Shown here one piece after another: positions 8,596-17,298 of a stretch of 48,463 nt of DNA. This DNA comes from Desulfurococcales archaeon (lineage in GTDB: Archaea; Thermoproteota; Thermoprotei_A; Sulfolobales; NBVN01). Below the pieces are notes generated by a model that made no database searches, was not told where the DNA came from, and saw nothing but the letters and a program-made list of their open reading frames with translations. How positions within the stretch are numbered: the stretch's first letter is position 1; the number at the start of each line of letters is the position of its first letter. The translations under genes were made by a program, and so were the position numbers. Location: contig JALVVU010000070.1 in the NCBI GenBank assembly GCA_027023255.1, positions 1 to 48,463 on the forward strand, given 5' to 3'.

Positions 8596-9705
8596 TTAAA
8601 TTATAGCCTCACCTGAGTCCTTACGGAATACGTGGAGCTTGCTTAGGTCGAACACAACCGTCAGTTTCGAGCCTATCTTGTAGTGGTGACTTCCCGACAC
8701 CTTAATTACTAGGATCTTCTCGCCCACCCTGAGGTGTATTATCGTGTCGGACCCCAGTGCCTCGACGAAGTCTATGTCGCCAGTAATCTCAACGCCCTTG
8801 AGCTTAGGTGGTGCTAGATCCTTCGGGAACATGTGTTCAGGTCTTATGCCGGCTATGACTGTCTTCCCGACGTAGTCCTTCAGCACGCTTACTTGGTCCT
8901 CCATTAGGGGTATGCTGAAGCCCGGTCCCTCGAGGATTAGCTTCCCGTCTTTCTCAGTCACGGTTGCGTCGAAGAAGTTCATCTGGGGGGACCCTACGAA
9001 GCCCCCTACGAAGATGTTAGCGGGCCTCAAGTATATGTCCTCAGGCGTCCCCACCTGCATTATCTTCCCTGCATTCATGACGGCTATCCTGTCACCCATA
9101 GTCATCGCCTCGACTTGGTCGTGCGTCACGTATATCGTGGTGACGCCTATCCTCCGCTGCAGCTTCTTCAACTCACTCCTCATCTTAACCCTGAGTAGTG
9201 CGTCCAGGTTGCTTAGGGGCTCATCCATTAGAAGCACGTCCGGCTCAATCACTATCGCGCGGGCCACCGCCACCCTCTGCCTCTGACCTCCCGAGAGCTG
9301 ATGCGGGTACCTCTCAAGCAGGGTCTCTATCTGAAGGAGCTCGGCAGCCCACTTAACCCTGCGTTGAACCTCATCCTCCGGAACCTTCCTTATCCTCAGC
9401 GGGAAGGCTATGTTATCCTTGACCTTCATGTGCGGCCACACCGCGTAGCTCTGGAAAACCATCGACACGTTCCTGTCCTTAGGTGGTAGGTACGTAACCT
9501 CCCTATCACCGAAGAACACGTGGCCCTCATCAGGCTTCTCAAGCCCGGCCACGATCCTCAGGGTCGTGGTCTTACCGCAACCTGAGGGCCCGAGAAGCAC
9601 GACGAACTCTCCATCCCTTACATCTAGGTCTATGCCTCTGAGGGCCACGGTCTTACCGAACCTCTTGACGAGCCCCACAAGTCTCACGTCCACCACGTCA
9701 GACAC
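8596..9705 (-). CDS. carbohydrate ABC transporter ATP-binding protein (MalK/UgpC type)
   Basis: ATPase subunit of a sugar importer, acting at the inner face of the membrane. The order is Walker A GPSGCGKTT (about 39-47), Q-loop VFQSYAVWPHM, signature LSGGQRQRVAVARAI, Walker B VLLMDEPLSNLD and the switch histidine in YVTHDQVEA. A C-terminal OB-type regulatory domain (from about 235, with IRPEHMF) is typical of the MalK group. The track start is GTG 9705, but GAGGTG with 6-nt spacing points to the GTG at 9696 (fourth codon). The gene follows the second permease by 1 bp. Four subunits in one operon make the assignment firm; substrate is uncertain. Confidence 0.95.
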   Translation of the reverse strand: MSDVVDVRLVGLVKRFGKTVALRGIDLDVRDGEFVVLLGPSGCGKTTTLRIVAGLEKPDEGHVFFGDREVTYLPPKDRNVSMVFQSYAVWPHMKVKDNIAFPLRIRKVPEDEVQRRVKWAAELLQIETLLERYPHQLSGGQRQRVAVARAIVIEPDVLLMDEPLSNLDALLRVKMRSELKKLQRRIGVTTIYVTHDQVEAMTMGDRIAVMNAGKIMQVGTPEDIYLRPANIFVGGFVGSPQMNFFDATVTEKDGKLILEGPGFSIPLMEDQVSVLKDYVGKTVIAGIRPEHMFPKDLAPPKLKGVEITGDIDFVEALGSDTIIHLRVGEKILVIKVSGSHHYKIGSKLTVVFDLSKLHVFRKDSGEAII

Positions 9706-9706
9706 C

Positions 9707-10543
9707 TCACCTGATCGTAATCCCCCACATGGAGATTAAGTACTTACGCGCTATGAACACGAATATGAGTGCGGGGAGGATCATGATGAATGAGGCTGCG
9801 AACTTAATGAAGTCTGGGGCCGCCATGGCTGAGGTAAGTATGAATGCGGGGAGCGTCCTGTTCGTTAGCGTGAGTACGGCCGCCATGAAGACCTCGTTCC
9901 ATGACATTATGAACGTGAATATCGCCGCTGCGGTCAGCCCAGGTAGTGCTAAGGGTAACGTTATCCTAAGGAATGTTTGCGTCCTGTCGAGACCGAACAC
10001 GAATGCAGCCTCCTCCAGCTCTATCGGTACGCTTACGAATATGCTTGACGTTATCAGTATGACGAAAGGCAACGCCATCGTCGTATGGGCTAGGGCGACG
10101 CCAAGTAACGTGTCATTAAGCCCTAGCCTAATGTAGAGTGTAACTAACGGCACGGCTATAACGAGCATTGGGAACATCCTTAAACCTATTATCAATAATT
10201 TAAGTGAGTCCTTACCCTTAAACGCGAACCTAGCGAATGCGTAGCCAGCTGGCAGCCCTAGAATGAAGCTAAATACTACCGTCATGCACGCCACTATAAC
10301 GCTATTCATGGTTGCTCGTGCCGCACCTAAGTCAAGCAACTCCTTAATATTAGCGAAGGTGTAATGGAGGGGTATGACCTCCTTGGGGCTATAGAAGTCC
10401 TTCGGGGTTGAGAAAGCGTAGAGTGCCGATATTACTATGGGCAGGAGGATCCAAGAACATGCTATTAAAACTATCCCTGCAAATAATATCTTGGAGAGGT
10501 AATACCTTAAGGGAGGCCTCCCCCCAATCTCTGTCCTGCTCAC
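9707..10543 (-). CDS. carbohydrate ABC transporter permease (MalG type)
   Basis: This 278-residue membrane protein has about six membrane helices. It carries the binding-protein-dependent permease loop EEAAFVFGLDRTQTFLRITLPLALPG, the EAA motif that docks on the ATPase. The long first periplasmic segment (YSPKEVIPLHYTFANI) is typical of the MalG side. Its GTG start overlaps the stop of the upstream permease by 4 bp (GTGA), so the two are translationally coupled. It belongs to the operon solute-binding protein, permease, permease, ATPase. Confidence 0.93.
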   Translation of the reverse strand: MSRTEIGGRPPLRYYLSKILFAGIVLIACSWILLPIVISALYAFSTPKDFYSPKEVIPLHYTFANIKELLDLGAARATMNSVIVACMTVVFSFILGLPAGYAFARFAFKGKDSLKLLIIGLRMFPMLVIAVPLVTLYIRLGLNDTLLGVALAHTTMALPFVILITSSIFVSVPIELEEAAFVFGLDRTQTFLRITLPLALPGLTAAAIFTFIMSWNEVFMAAVLTLTNRTLPAFILTSAMAAPDFIKFAASFIMILPALIFVFIARKYLISMWGITIR

Positions 10544-11439
10544 CCTGCACCCACCTCTCTAATGTACTGAGCCTTAAACATCTTGATGTATATGTAGCCT
10601 ATGATCACAGATATCGCCGCTATTATTATGGCGTAAAGCGCTGCCACGCCGTAATGGTACAGCTCGGTCTGCTCGTAGTATGCCTCACCAGCGAGGACAG
10701 GGATATCTCTTCCAGCCAACACCATCACGACTCCGAATACCTGGAAGGCGAAGAGCGTCCTTATCAATAGGGCTGACTGTAAGCTGGGTTTAAGCATTGG
10801 GAATATTATATGCCTTAGCTTGACCCATGTGCTTGCTCCAAAGACTTCTGCCGCCTCTATATATTCCCTGCTTATCATTTGTAGTCCAGCGAAGATAATC
10901 ACGAAGACTATGGCTGTCGCCCTCCAGACCTCAGCAAGTACTATTGCTAGGAACTCCATGGCCCTATACTGGTAGCCGAAGAAATGTATGGGGGAATGAA
11001 TTAGCCCCGCGGCCATCAGGAACTTATTGAAGAACCCATTAGTTGACAGCATCGAGTACCATATCAGCCCACCCGCAACATCACTAATCGTTAACGGTAT
11101 TATGACTATGTAGAGCGCTAAGTCCCTCCCAACAAAGCTGGAACTAAGTAGCAGGGAGAGACCTAAAGCAATCATTACCTGAATAGGTATTATCACTGCC
11201 GCCAACATTAACGTGTTCTTAAGGGCTGCATAGAACAATGATTGAGGCGAATAGAGCAGGTAATTAATATGTGCTAAGGTGAAGTGCCCTCGACTATCTG
11301 TAAACGCCAGGATGATACCTTGTGTAAGGGGATAACCTATGAAAAAAAGGAGGTAGGAGAGGGCAGGTGCAATGAGGAAGTATGGGAGGTATCTCTCAAT
11401 AATGGAAAAGCTCTTTCGGTTTTGATCACTGCTATTCAA
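10540..11439 (-). CDS. carbohydrate ABC transporter permease (MalF/UgpA type)
   Basis: First inner-membrane permease of the sugar importer, with about six helices starting at YLPYFLIAPALSYLLFFIGY and the EAA-like loop REYIEAAEVFGASTWVKLRHIIFP. The track opens it at 11484, which would overlap the end of the binding-protein gene by 32 bp. I prefer TTG 11439 because AGGGGTG directly follows the upstream TAG stop and lies 6 nt before this TTG. The removed 15 residues look unlike permease sequence. Function and partners are clear, substrate not. Confidence 0.92.
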   Translation of the reverse strand: MNSSDQNRKSFSIIERYLPYFLIAPALSYLLFFIGYPLTQGIILAFTDSRGHFTLAHINYLLYSPQSLFYAALKNTLMLAAVIIPIQVMIALGLSLLLSSSFVGRDLALYIVIIPLTISDVAGGLIWYSMLSTNGFFNKFLMAAGLIHSPIHFFGYQYRAMEFLAIVLAEVWRATAIVFVIIFAGLQMISREYIEAAEVFGASTWVKLRHIIFPMLKPSLQSALLIRTLFAFQVFGVVMVLAGRDIPVLAGEAYYEQTELYHYGVAALYAIIIAAISVIIGYIYIKMFKAQYIREVGAG

Positions 11440-11452
11440 GGATTGCACCCCT

Positions 11453-12793
11453 CTAGCCGGAGTCAGGAGGCGGTAATGGGGCACCCGTCTCCTTGAATAA
11501 TTTCATTAACTGCGGGCCCAGCTCGCTAAGTACCTTCTGGATATCCTCTCCCTGAAGCACTATCCTTCTGAAGGCAGTTATGTATATGCTCTTGAAGTCA
11601 CCGCTCTTGGACCCGAGGCTCGGGATCATGGCGACGAGGGCATTAGGTGCGTTAAGCTGGGCATTAACACCTTCAGCAAGAACCTTAAGCGCACCACTCG
11701 GGATGCTCTTGGAAGCCTCTTGAACCGTTGGGAAGAACCCTGTCTTCTTCAGCACCTCAACCTGAGTGCTTGGCTGTGTTAGGTAGTCAATGAGCTTCCA
11801 GGCCGCCTTCGGGTTGGGAGCGTTCTTCGGTATTGCTAAGCCAGCAACCACCAGTATGAAGCCCCTGCCCTTTGGGCCTTGAGGCACGGGCACAACCACG
11901 AACTGGTTAGGCTCCTGCTCGATAGCGTCCTTAATCCTTGCGGTGTGGTCCCACGCGATCCAGACCTGACCCTTCAGTAGCGGGTCAGCCATCGCGTCCC
12001 ATGTCGTGCTGGCTGGGTTCACGTACTGCCAGAGCTTCTTGAGGTACTGCCACATCTTAACGGCATCAGGACTGTCGAAGTTCTTGACCTGGGCACCAGT
12101 GAATGCTGGGTATAGGTACCCATGCAGGAACCTCACGAACAGGCCGTGTGGACCTGCGGGGAAGCCCAGCAACTTCTTGCCGGTCTTCTCGTAGAGGTTC
12201 TTAGCCCAAGCCAGTAGGGCGTCGTAGGTCCACTTACTAGTACCCTTGATGACGTCCTCCTCAGTAAGGCCCGGAGGCAGGTACTTGAAGGCCTTCTTAT
12301 TAATGACCATTACGTAGGTGGCGGTCATCCACGGTATGTATGCTTGGATACCATGGAGCTTCGCATAATTCATTAACACCTTCGGGAACGTCCTACCCGG
12401 TAGTGTGCCGAACTTACTTAAATCCATTAGATATCCCTTGGAGGCCATCATGTCTAAGTCGCCATGAAGATCACCAATTAGGCTTATCGTCACCTTACCT
12501 GCCTGCTCCTCCGACGTAATCCTAGTAATCATCTGGGAGTAGGACATGCCAACAAACTCCACATCAATTCCTGTTTTCTTTTTGAAGTCCGCTAGCAATG
12601 TTCCTTTAACGAATGATTGCTCCTCAGGAGGTACTAGCTGTGTTGACGCCCAGATTATCTTTGTTGGCCCGCGTTGCTGAGTAGTGTAGTACCAGTAACC
12701 CACCCCAGCCGCTATGACAATAACGATTATAGCCACTATAACTCCGGCTGCGGCCTTACTAATAGCTTTACGTGTATTACGGGACAATCTCAT
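11453..12793 (-). CDS. extracellular sugar-binding protein of ABC importer (family 1)
   Basis: The substrate-binding component captures sugars or oligosaccharides outside the cell. The N-terminus is basic (MRLSRNTRKAISK) followed by a long hydrophobic helix of about 20 residues (AAAGVIVAIIVIVIAAG), the archaeal pattern of a class III-type signal or membrane anchor. The mature part has family 1 marks: TLLADFKKKTGIDVEFVG, GDLHGDLDMMASKGYLMDLS, YVMVINKKAF, and the PKAAWKLIDYLTQPSTQ block near the C-terminus. ATG 12793 has GAGGT 7 nt upstream and a strong TATA region. It is first gene of the operon. With GH130 and GHL6 enzymes nearby, an oligosaccharide ligand is likely. Confidence 0.93.
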   Translation of the reverse strand: MRLSRNTRKAISKAAAGVIVAIIVIVIAAGVGYWYYTTQQRGPTKIIWASTQLVPPEEQSFVKGTLLADFKKKTGIDVEFVGMSYSQMITRITSEEQAGKVTISLIGDLHGDLDMMASKGYLMDLSKFGTLPGRTFPKVLMNYAKLHGIQAYIPWMTATYVMVINKKAFKYLPPGLTEEDVIKGTSKWTYDALLAWAKNLYEKTGKKLLGFPAGPHGLFVRFLHGYLYPAFTGAQVKNFDSPDAVKMWQYLKKLWQYVNPASTTWDAMADPLLKGQVWIAWDHTARIKDAIEQEPNQFVVVPVPQGPKGRGFILVVAGLAIPKNAPNPKAAWKLIDYLTQPSTQVEVLKKTGFFPTVQEASKSIPSGALKVLAEGVNAQLNAPNALVAMIPSLGSKSGDFKSIYITAFRRIVLQGEDIQKVLSELGPQLMKLFKETGAPLPPPDSG

Positions 12794-12828
12794 GGTAGGT
12801 ACCTCTTAGGTAAAGGGTCTGTGCTTAG

Positions 12829-12844
12829 TATAAATATCTTTATA
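12829..12844 (-). promoter_or_regulatory. TATA-like element for the sugar ABC operon
   Basis: The minus strand reads TATAAAGATATTTATA, with the TTTATA part about 36-41 bp before the ATG at 12793. This would give a leader of roughly 12-15 nt carrying GAGGT. It is the strongest AT box near this operon. Confidence 0.5.
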
Positions 12845-12876
12845 TTCATCATTGAAACGTCAGAGGAAGTAAACAT

Positions 12877-12907
12877 ACTTTATTCTATTAACGCTTCAGA
12901 ATAAAGT
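12877..12907. repeat. perfect 10-bp inverted repeat upstream of the sugar operon promoter
   Basis: ACTTTATTCT (12877-12886) and AGAATAAAGT (12898-12907) are exact reverse complements separated by 11 bp. The site lies about 35-75 bp upstream of the TATA-like element. That position suits an activator or an upstream operator. No T-run or gene end makes it look like a terminator. Confidence 0.45.
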
Positions 12908-13212
12908 TAAAATAGGGTTAAAAATTATTGTACGGTAATCTCTTGAATAATACGAATAGTCAATGATTAAATTAATCTAAAATTTTTACAACTTTTACTG
13001 CAATTGCTTCAGTAACTTAGTGAAATAATTATAATGAATTTAGGTGAGGATTATTCATGTTTTACGAGGCTAAATAGTGTATATGTGAAAAAAAGCTATC
13101 TAGTTAGGAGATATCTTACTTCTTATAGTAGTAGCGAAGGAGAATTTTGGGGCCTATTCAGTAGCTTATATTTACCATTAATTACTTACTTTGTTAAACA
13201 TATTTTATTTAC
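12908..13212. other. AT-rich intergenic stretch without a gene
   Basis: About 300 bp between the sugar operon promoter and the 3' end of kptA, much richer in A+T than the rest of the window. The 189-codon rightward ORF that starts here runs mostly antisense to kptA and has no recognisable protein features. I see no RNA gene, repeat array or conserved element apart from the inverted repeat at its right-hand border with the promoter. Confidence 0.45.
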
Positions 13213-13926
13213 CTACGGTAGGATTCCCTCAATACATTCGGGAGGTACGTACTCAACCACCCACACCGCCTTTGATGCTCTGCGGACGGTTAAGCCCTTC
13301 TTCCTTAGGCAGTCAGCGTTTATCTTTAGGACTACCACGTCGCTACCGTGTCTGCAACCTGTCTCATACGCGTCCTTGAGGTTTGATGTTAGGTGTACCC
13401 ATACCCTCCTACCGGGGAGTATTCCCTCATGCCTTATTCTTTGCCATGCCCTCGCCGTCGTTCCGTGGTATAGGGTCTTCACGTTCTCGTCAACAGCGTG
13501 CGTTAGGGTCACTTTAATGCTGTGCCCGTATCTTGCCCTTATCTTGTTTCCGCGGATCTCGAACCTTCCTTTAGGGTCTAGTTCGGCGACCGCACGTATG
13601 TGACGCTCAGTTACCCATGAGTATAGTTCCTTATTCCTCCATGCCTTAGTGATGCCCTTAACAAGTTCCTTAAGTGTGACCCACCCTTCCTTATCTAGCG
13701 TGAGTCCGGCTTCATGAGGTATGTGTCTGAGGAGGGCGCTCATTAGCTTGCTTAGTGCCACGCGTTGTCTGTTACTCATTAATGGTTCAGCATATCCAGC
13801 GCATTCCTTAGGATTTAAGGTGTACTTAACGTCAACGCCGTTCTCCACGCATGCGTATACGTACTTATCTTCCCCCAACATCACTTCACCCCAAGCAGCA
13901 GGAATTCTACTTGCCTTTTCACACAT
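13213..13926 (-). CDS. kptA: RNA 2'-phosphotransferase (Tpt1/KptA family)
   Basis: KptA removes an internal 2'-phosphate from RNA by transferring it to NAD+, giving ADP-ribose 1'',2''-cyclic phosphate. In eukaryotes this finishes tRNA splicing; the archaeal role is unclear. Core signatures are LSKLMSALLRHIPHEAGL (Arg-His of the active site), KIRARYGHS, TLYHGTT, VWVHLTSN and VVVLKINADCL. The 237 residues include an N-terminal extension of about 50 residues before the core, with three scattered cysteines, which may form an extra small module. The gene stands alone between two intergenic regions and was probably transcribed from its own promoter. Confidence 0.94.
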   Translation of the reverse strand: MCEKASRIPAAWGEVMLGEDKYVYACVENGVDVKYTLNPKECAGYAEPLMSNRQRVALSKLMSALLRHIPHEAGLTLDKEGWVTLKELVKGITKAWRNKELYSWVTERHIRAVAELDPKGRFEIRGNKIRARYGHSIKVTLTHAVDENVKTLYHGTTARAWQRIRHEGILPGRRVWVHLTSNLKDAYETGCRHGSDVVVLKINADCLRKKGLTVRRASKAVWVVEYVPPECIEGILP

Positions 13927-14028
13927 GACTTACCGTGACGTTAGTGTGTTGTGCCTTAACAGTATCCAGTTTCTATAGGGGGTAATAGCTCAATATAAGG
14001 AACCCACAGTCTTGAACAACGTTGAGGG

Positions 14029-14041
14029 AAAAAGGGTTTGG
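14029..14041 (-). terminator. T-run terminator after the beta-propeller gene
   Basis: The minus strand reads CCCTTTTTCCC starting a few bases after the stop codon at 14042. A T5 run flanked by C is a plausible archaeal intrinsic terminator. Confidence 0.35.
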
Positions 14042-16363
14042 TTAGCTTAGTTCAACCGAGGATATAACCTTCATTGTGTTTAGGTCAACACTCTGCACTA
14101 ACGTCTGTGAGATGGCGTATAGGTAATCACCTATGTAGAGCGACCTGATGACGTCGAGGTGCCGTATTTTCCCAGCGACGCTGAGTTTGCCGCCATCGCT
14201 TATCCTTATTATGTATAGGTACCCGCTTACCTTGCCTTCACCATACACCCTCACGGGTATGCATAGATACCCTTTGGCCGGGTTTATTAGGAATGCCTTG
14301 TGATCCCATAACACTTGGGAGGTGCTCCACCCTCCCCGGATTTTAATCACTGATGTTTCTGTTATGTTCTTGGGGTTGCTTACGTCGTAGAGGGAGATCT
14401 TCAGGCCCCTTATCCTTCCGTTTTCGTCAGCGTCTAAGCCGACACCTATTAGGTAGTGGTCCTTGTATGGGTGTAGGTACTCAGAGAATCCGGGCATCTT
14501 CACGAACCCTATTACCTTGGGGTTCCTCGGATCGCTGAGGTCTATAGCGAAGAGTGGGTCGGTTCTTCTGTATGTCACGAGGTATAGGTACTTACCCACA
14601 TACCTAGCGGCGTAGACCCTCTCGCCTGGTTCCAGCCCCTCCAACTTACCCACGATCTTGAGGTTGGATGCGTTCAGCACGTACACGTTATTTACGTCCT
14701 CATAGACAGGTATGACTGTGGGAACAATGTTGCCGGAGTACCCGGCAATCCTGAATTCCTTTATCATTGTCGCTGTGGTTGCTACTCTGAAGTACCCGTC
14801 ACGTTCATCCATAGCGAATTGATCCAGCACCCTTCCGCTGACTTTTGCATGCGCTACCATTGCCGCAGTTAATCCTTCTAGCTTAAGCCTGAAGACGTGC
14901 GTCACTGTTAGCGGTCTTCCAGTGATGTTCTTTTCTAGGTACTCGTACACGCTCGTGAATATCTTGATTAGGTCCTCCTTAGGTGCGCTCCTCATGTACT
15001 CCTCCAATACGTTCCCTGCCTTCGCTAGCCTAACGTAGATTGGCAGTGACGTGTTGGATAGAGTCGCATTTATCCTGACGACCACGTCATGCGGGAGGTT
15101 GGGAAGCACCGCGTTCTTGATTACATCGAGCATTATTTCGTAGTATGACCACCGGCTTGAGAGCAGGTATATCGACTCCTTACTAACGTATACTCTGTCA
15201 GGGTAAGGCATGACATATGCTTTCGCATCGAAGTTTCCATCACTTAGGCTTAGGCCGGCCACGACGACGTACCCGTTATTGTAGGGCATTACGTCCTTGA
15301 GTGACACGTACATAATCTTGTTAGGCGGCATTACCTTGCCGTTAACGGCTGGAACCACTACTGAGGATTCTCCCTCCTCCCGACCGTAGAGAGGTATGAT
15401 GAAGTTGTTGCGAATGACCGTTACTACGTACACCTTATCCCCTATCATCCTGGCGGCCAGTACCCACCCACTTACGCTGTCCTTATACTTCAGAACTGGT
15501 TCCTCGTGGTTGCTCACGTCGTAAACTAACACTGTGGTGTTCTGGACCGGCTTAATCACGGGTATTGGGGGCGCGGGCGCCCTGGTCGTGGTTACGGTTA
15601 CCGTGGTTGTTGCCGGTGTTGAGGACGTTACTGTGTACTTAAGCACCCTGTAATACGTGGTGCTACTGTTAATCACCACTAATCGATTGTTATTTATGAA
15701 TATCCCGTTCACGCTACCCAGCACTTCGACCTTGGACACTAGCTTCATATTGCTGGGCGGGTACGCGAGTATTATGTAGATGGGTGTTCTCTGAATATAG
15801 ATTTCCTTCCCGTTCAACCGTGTCTTGATGAGGCTCGGTCTCCCAACTAGGTATATGTACCTGCCGTCAGTCTTCACGATGTCAGCCTCATCTACCCCAG
15901 CTACCTGGACGTTCGTGTGTGAGTACTCAGGTGTCGAACTCCCTGTACTGGCCGTGGTGGTGGCTGTTACCGTGGTGACGAGGGGTGTCGTTGCGAGTGC
16001 CGGCACTTTAATCCCTGCCTGAACCATTTCCGCATACACTGCTGCGCCACCAAGTGGGTAGTATTGCGTTAAGCCGCTACTGACGATGTTCGCTAGTTCC
16101 TCGTAGCTCTTTATGGGCTTCACGAATGACGCGTCACCTGCGTTGCTTGATGGCTTTGTGCTCGTTGTTGTGGTCGTGCTTGGGTGGGTATGAGTTGTTG
16201 TTGAGTTACTTAGTGCCGTGGTTATACTTGTTGTTGTGGTTGTCGGCATATGCTCCTGCATCGTGATGGTTAGTAAGGCTGTGAGACCAGCTAGTAATAT
16301 GAGTGCAAGTATGAGTGTTGCTGAGAGCTTCCCCGTCCTTAGCTTGGAGCGTACTTTATTCAT
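14042..16363 (-). CDS. secreted/membrane-anchored beta-propeller domain protein
   Basis: Large surface protein of the archaeal 'Beta_propel' family, whose function is unknown. An N-terminal membrane helix (SATLILALILLAGLTALL) acts as signal or anchor. It is followed by a Thr/Ser-rich linker of about 45 residues likely to be O-glycosylated, and a second Thr-rich insert occurs near residue 275. The family hallmark TNVQVAGVDEADIVKTDGRYIY is present, then repeated blades (NRLVVINSS, DKVYVVTVI, KYLYLVTYRRTDPLFAIDL) and GFSEYLHPY with LIGVGLDADENG. The track starts at GTG 16378; I prefer ATG 16363, which has AAGGA 7 nt upstream. It is a single-gene unit with its own T-run. Confidence 0.85.
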   Translation of the reverse strand: MNKVRSKLRTGKLSATLILALILLAGLTALLTITMQEHMPTTTTTSITTALSNSTTTHTHPSTTTTTSTKPSSNAGDASFVKPIKSYEELANIVSSGLTQYYPLGGAAVYAEMVQAGIKVPALATTPLVTTVTATTTASTGSSTPEYSHTNVQVAGVDEADIVKTDGRYIYLVGRPSLIKTRLNGKEIYIQRTPIYIILAYPPSNMKLVSKVEVLGSVNGIFINNNRLVVINSSTTYYRVLKYTVTSSTPATTTVTVTTTRAPAPPIPVIKPVQNTTVLVYDVSNHEEPVLKYKDSVSGWVLAARMIGDKVYVVTVIRNNFIIPLYGREEGESSVVVPAVNGKVMPPNKIMYVSLKDVMPYNNGYVVVAGLSLSDGNFDAKAYVMPYPDRVYVSKESIYLLSSRWSYYEIMLDVIKNAVLPNLPHDVVVRINATLSNTSLPIYVRLAKAGNVLEEYMRSAPKEDLIKIFTSVYEYLEKNITGRPLTVTHVFRLKLEGLTAAMVAHAKVSGRVLDQFAMDERDGYFRVATTATMIKEFRIAGYSGNIVPTVIPVYEDVNNVYVLNASNLKIVGKLEGLEPGERVYAARYVGKYLYLVTYRRTDPLFAIDLSDPRNPKVIGFVKMPGFSEYLHPYKDHYLIGVGLDADENGRIRGLKISLYDVSNPKNITETSVIKIRGGWSTSQVLWDHKAFLINPAKGYLCIPVRVYGEGKVSGYLYIIRISDGGKLSVAGKIRHLDVIRSLYIGDYLYAISQTLVQSVDLNTMKVISSVELS

Positions 16364-16461
16364 CACGGTGTCCTTCACCGTGGTCTTACCGAACCCGTTT
16401 TAGAAGTACCTTAAGAATAGAACAGTTGTTCGAACATAGTGCGAGATTCTCGAACGCCGGG

Positions 16462-17298
16462 CTAGAAGGCGGGGACGCATTCGGCTCCCGTGTCAGTGCA
16501 TGCCTTCCTCACCACATCCCTTACCGACTGGAGCCATGCCTTACTCCTTGCCTTGTTAATCACGTCATTTGGGTTTAGTCCTATGGTTCTTAGGGCTTGG
16601 CTTAACGTCTTAAGTATCTGGGGCTTCAGCCTTAGGGGATCATGGATTAGTAGTGAGCCTGTATCCGCCGCTAGCTCGGCGACGTTTCTCACACTAACGT
16701 AGTCGTCATTAACCCCAGGTATTATAGGGCCTAGGAAGAGCCATGTGGTTATTCCTGATGTGGAGAGTTCTCTTAGTGCCTTAGCCCTTTCTGAGGGTAG
16801 GGGCGCGCCCGGCTCTATGATGGCTGCCACCTCGTCTCTCAGTGTTGTTATCGTTAATCCTACCTCGACGCGGTCCCGCCACCGCTTTAGGATGTCGATG
16901 TCCCTAAGTACTAGAGGTGACTTCGTCTGTAGGTCGACCTTGAAGCCTGCTCGGAGTAGGATCTTCAGCGATTCTCTGCTGAGGTGTTGGGACGCTTCAA
17001 TCGGTTGGTACGGATCTGTTATGGTTGCTAGGCCCACCACGCCTGGCTTAAGCCTGCCCGCATCCTTGATCAGCACGTCTATTAAGTTGACGCGTATCTT
17101 GACTACCGAGCCCCACTCCCTAGCCACTTCAGCGTCCTTCACGTATGCGCGGGCGTAGCAGTAGGTGCATCCGTGCGCGCACCCTACGTAAGGGTTTAAC
17201 GCGTAGTCTATGTCTGGGAGGCCTGAGGGGGTTAATGCCCTGGACGTCTTAGTGAATGAGTACCTAATGAAGGTGGGCTTAGTGGTGCTTAACCGCAT
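16462..17298 (-). CDS. radical SAM protein, spore-photoproduct-lyase-like (SplB-related)
   Basis: Radical SAM enzyme with the cluster motif as CAHGCTYC (Cys40, Cys44, Cys47), a CX3CX2C spacing. SAM-contact strands include GLATITDPYQPIE and VDLQTKSPLVLRDIDIL. This group is related to spore photoproduct lyase, but true SPL carries an extra C-terminal conserved cysteine region that I cannot confirm here, so repair activity is unproven. Its start overlaps the end of nreA by 20 bp on the same strand, suggesting co-expression with a DNA repair factor. The radical SAM class is firm, the reaction unknown. Confidence 0.87.
   Translation of the reverse strand: MRLSTTKPTFIRYSFTKTSRALTPSGLPDIDYALNPYVGCAHGCTYCYARAYVKDAEVAREWGSVVKIRVNLIDVLIKDAGRLKPGVVGLATITDPYQPIEASQHLSRESLKILLRAGFKVDLQTKSPLVLRDIDILKRWRDRVEVGLTITTLRDEVAAIIEPGAPLPSERAKALRELSTSGITTWLFLGPIIPGVNDDYVSVRNVAELAADTGSLLIHDPLRLKPQILKTLSQALRTIGLNPNDVINKARSKAWLQSVRDVVRKACTDTGAECVPAF

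Noticed and set aside
13034-13603. 189-codon rightward ORF over the AT-rich spacer and the kptA 3' half
   Set aside because: Most of it is antisense to the well-supported kptA gene, and the protein has no domain or ribosome site.
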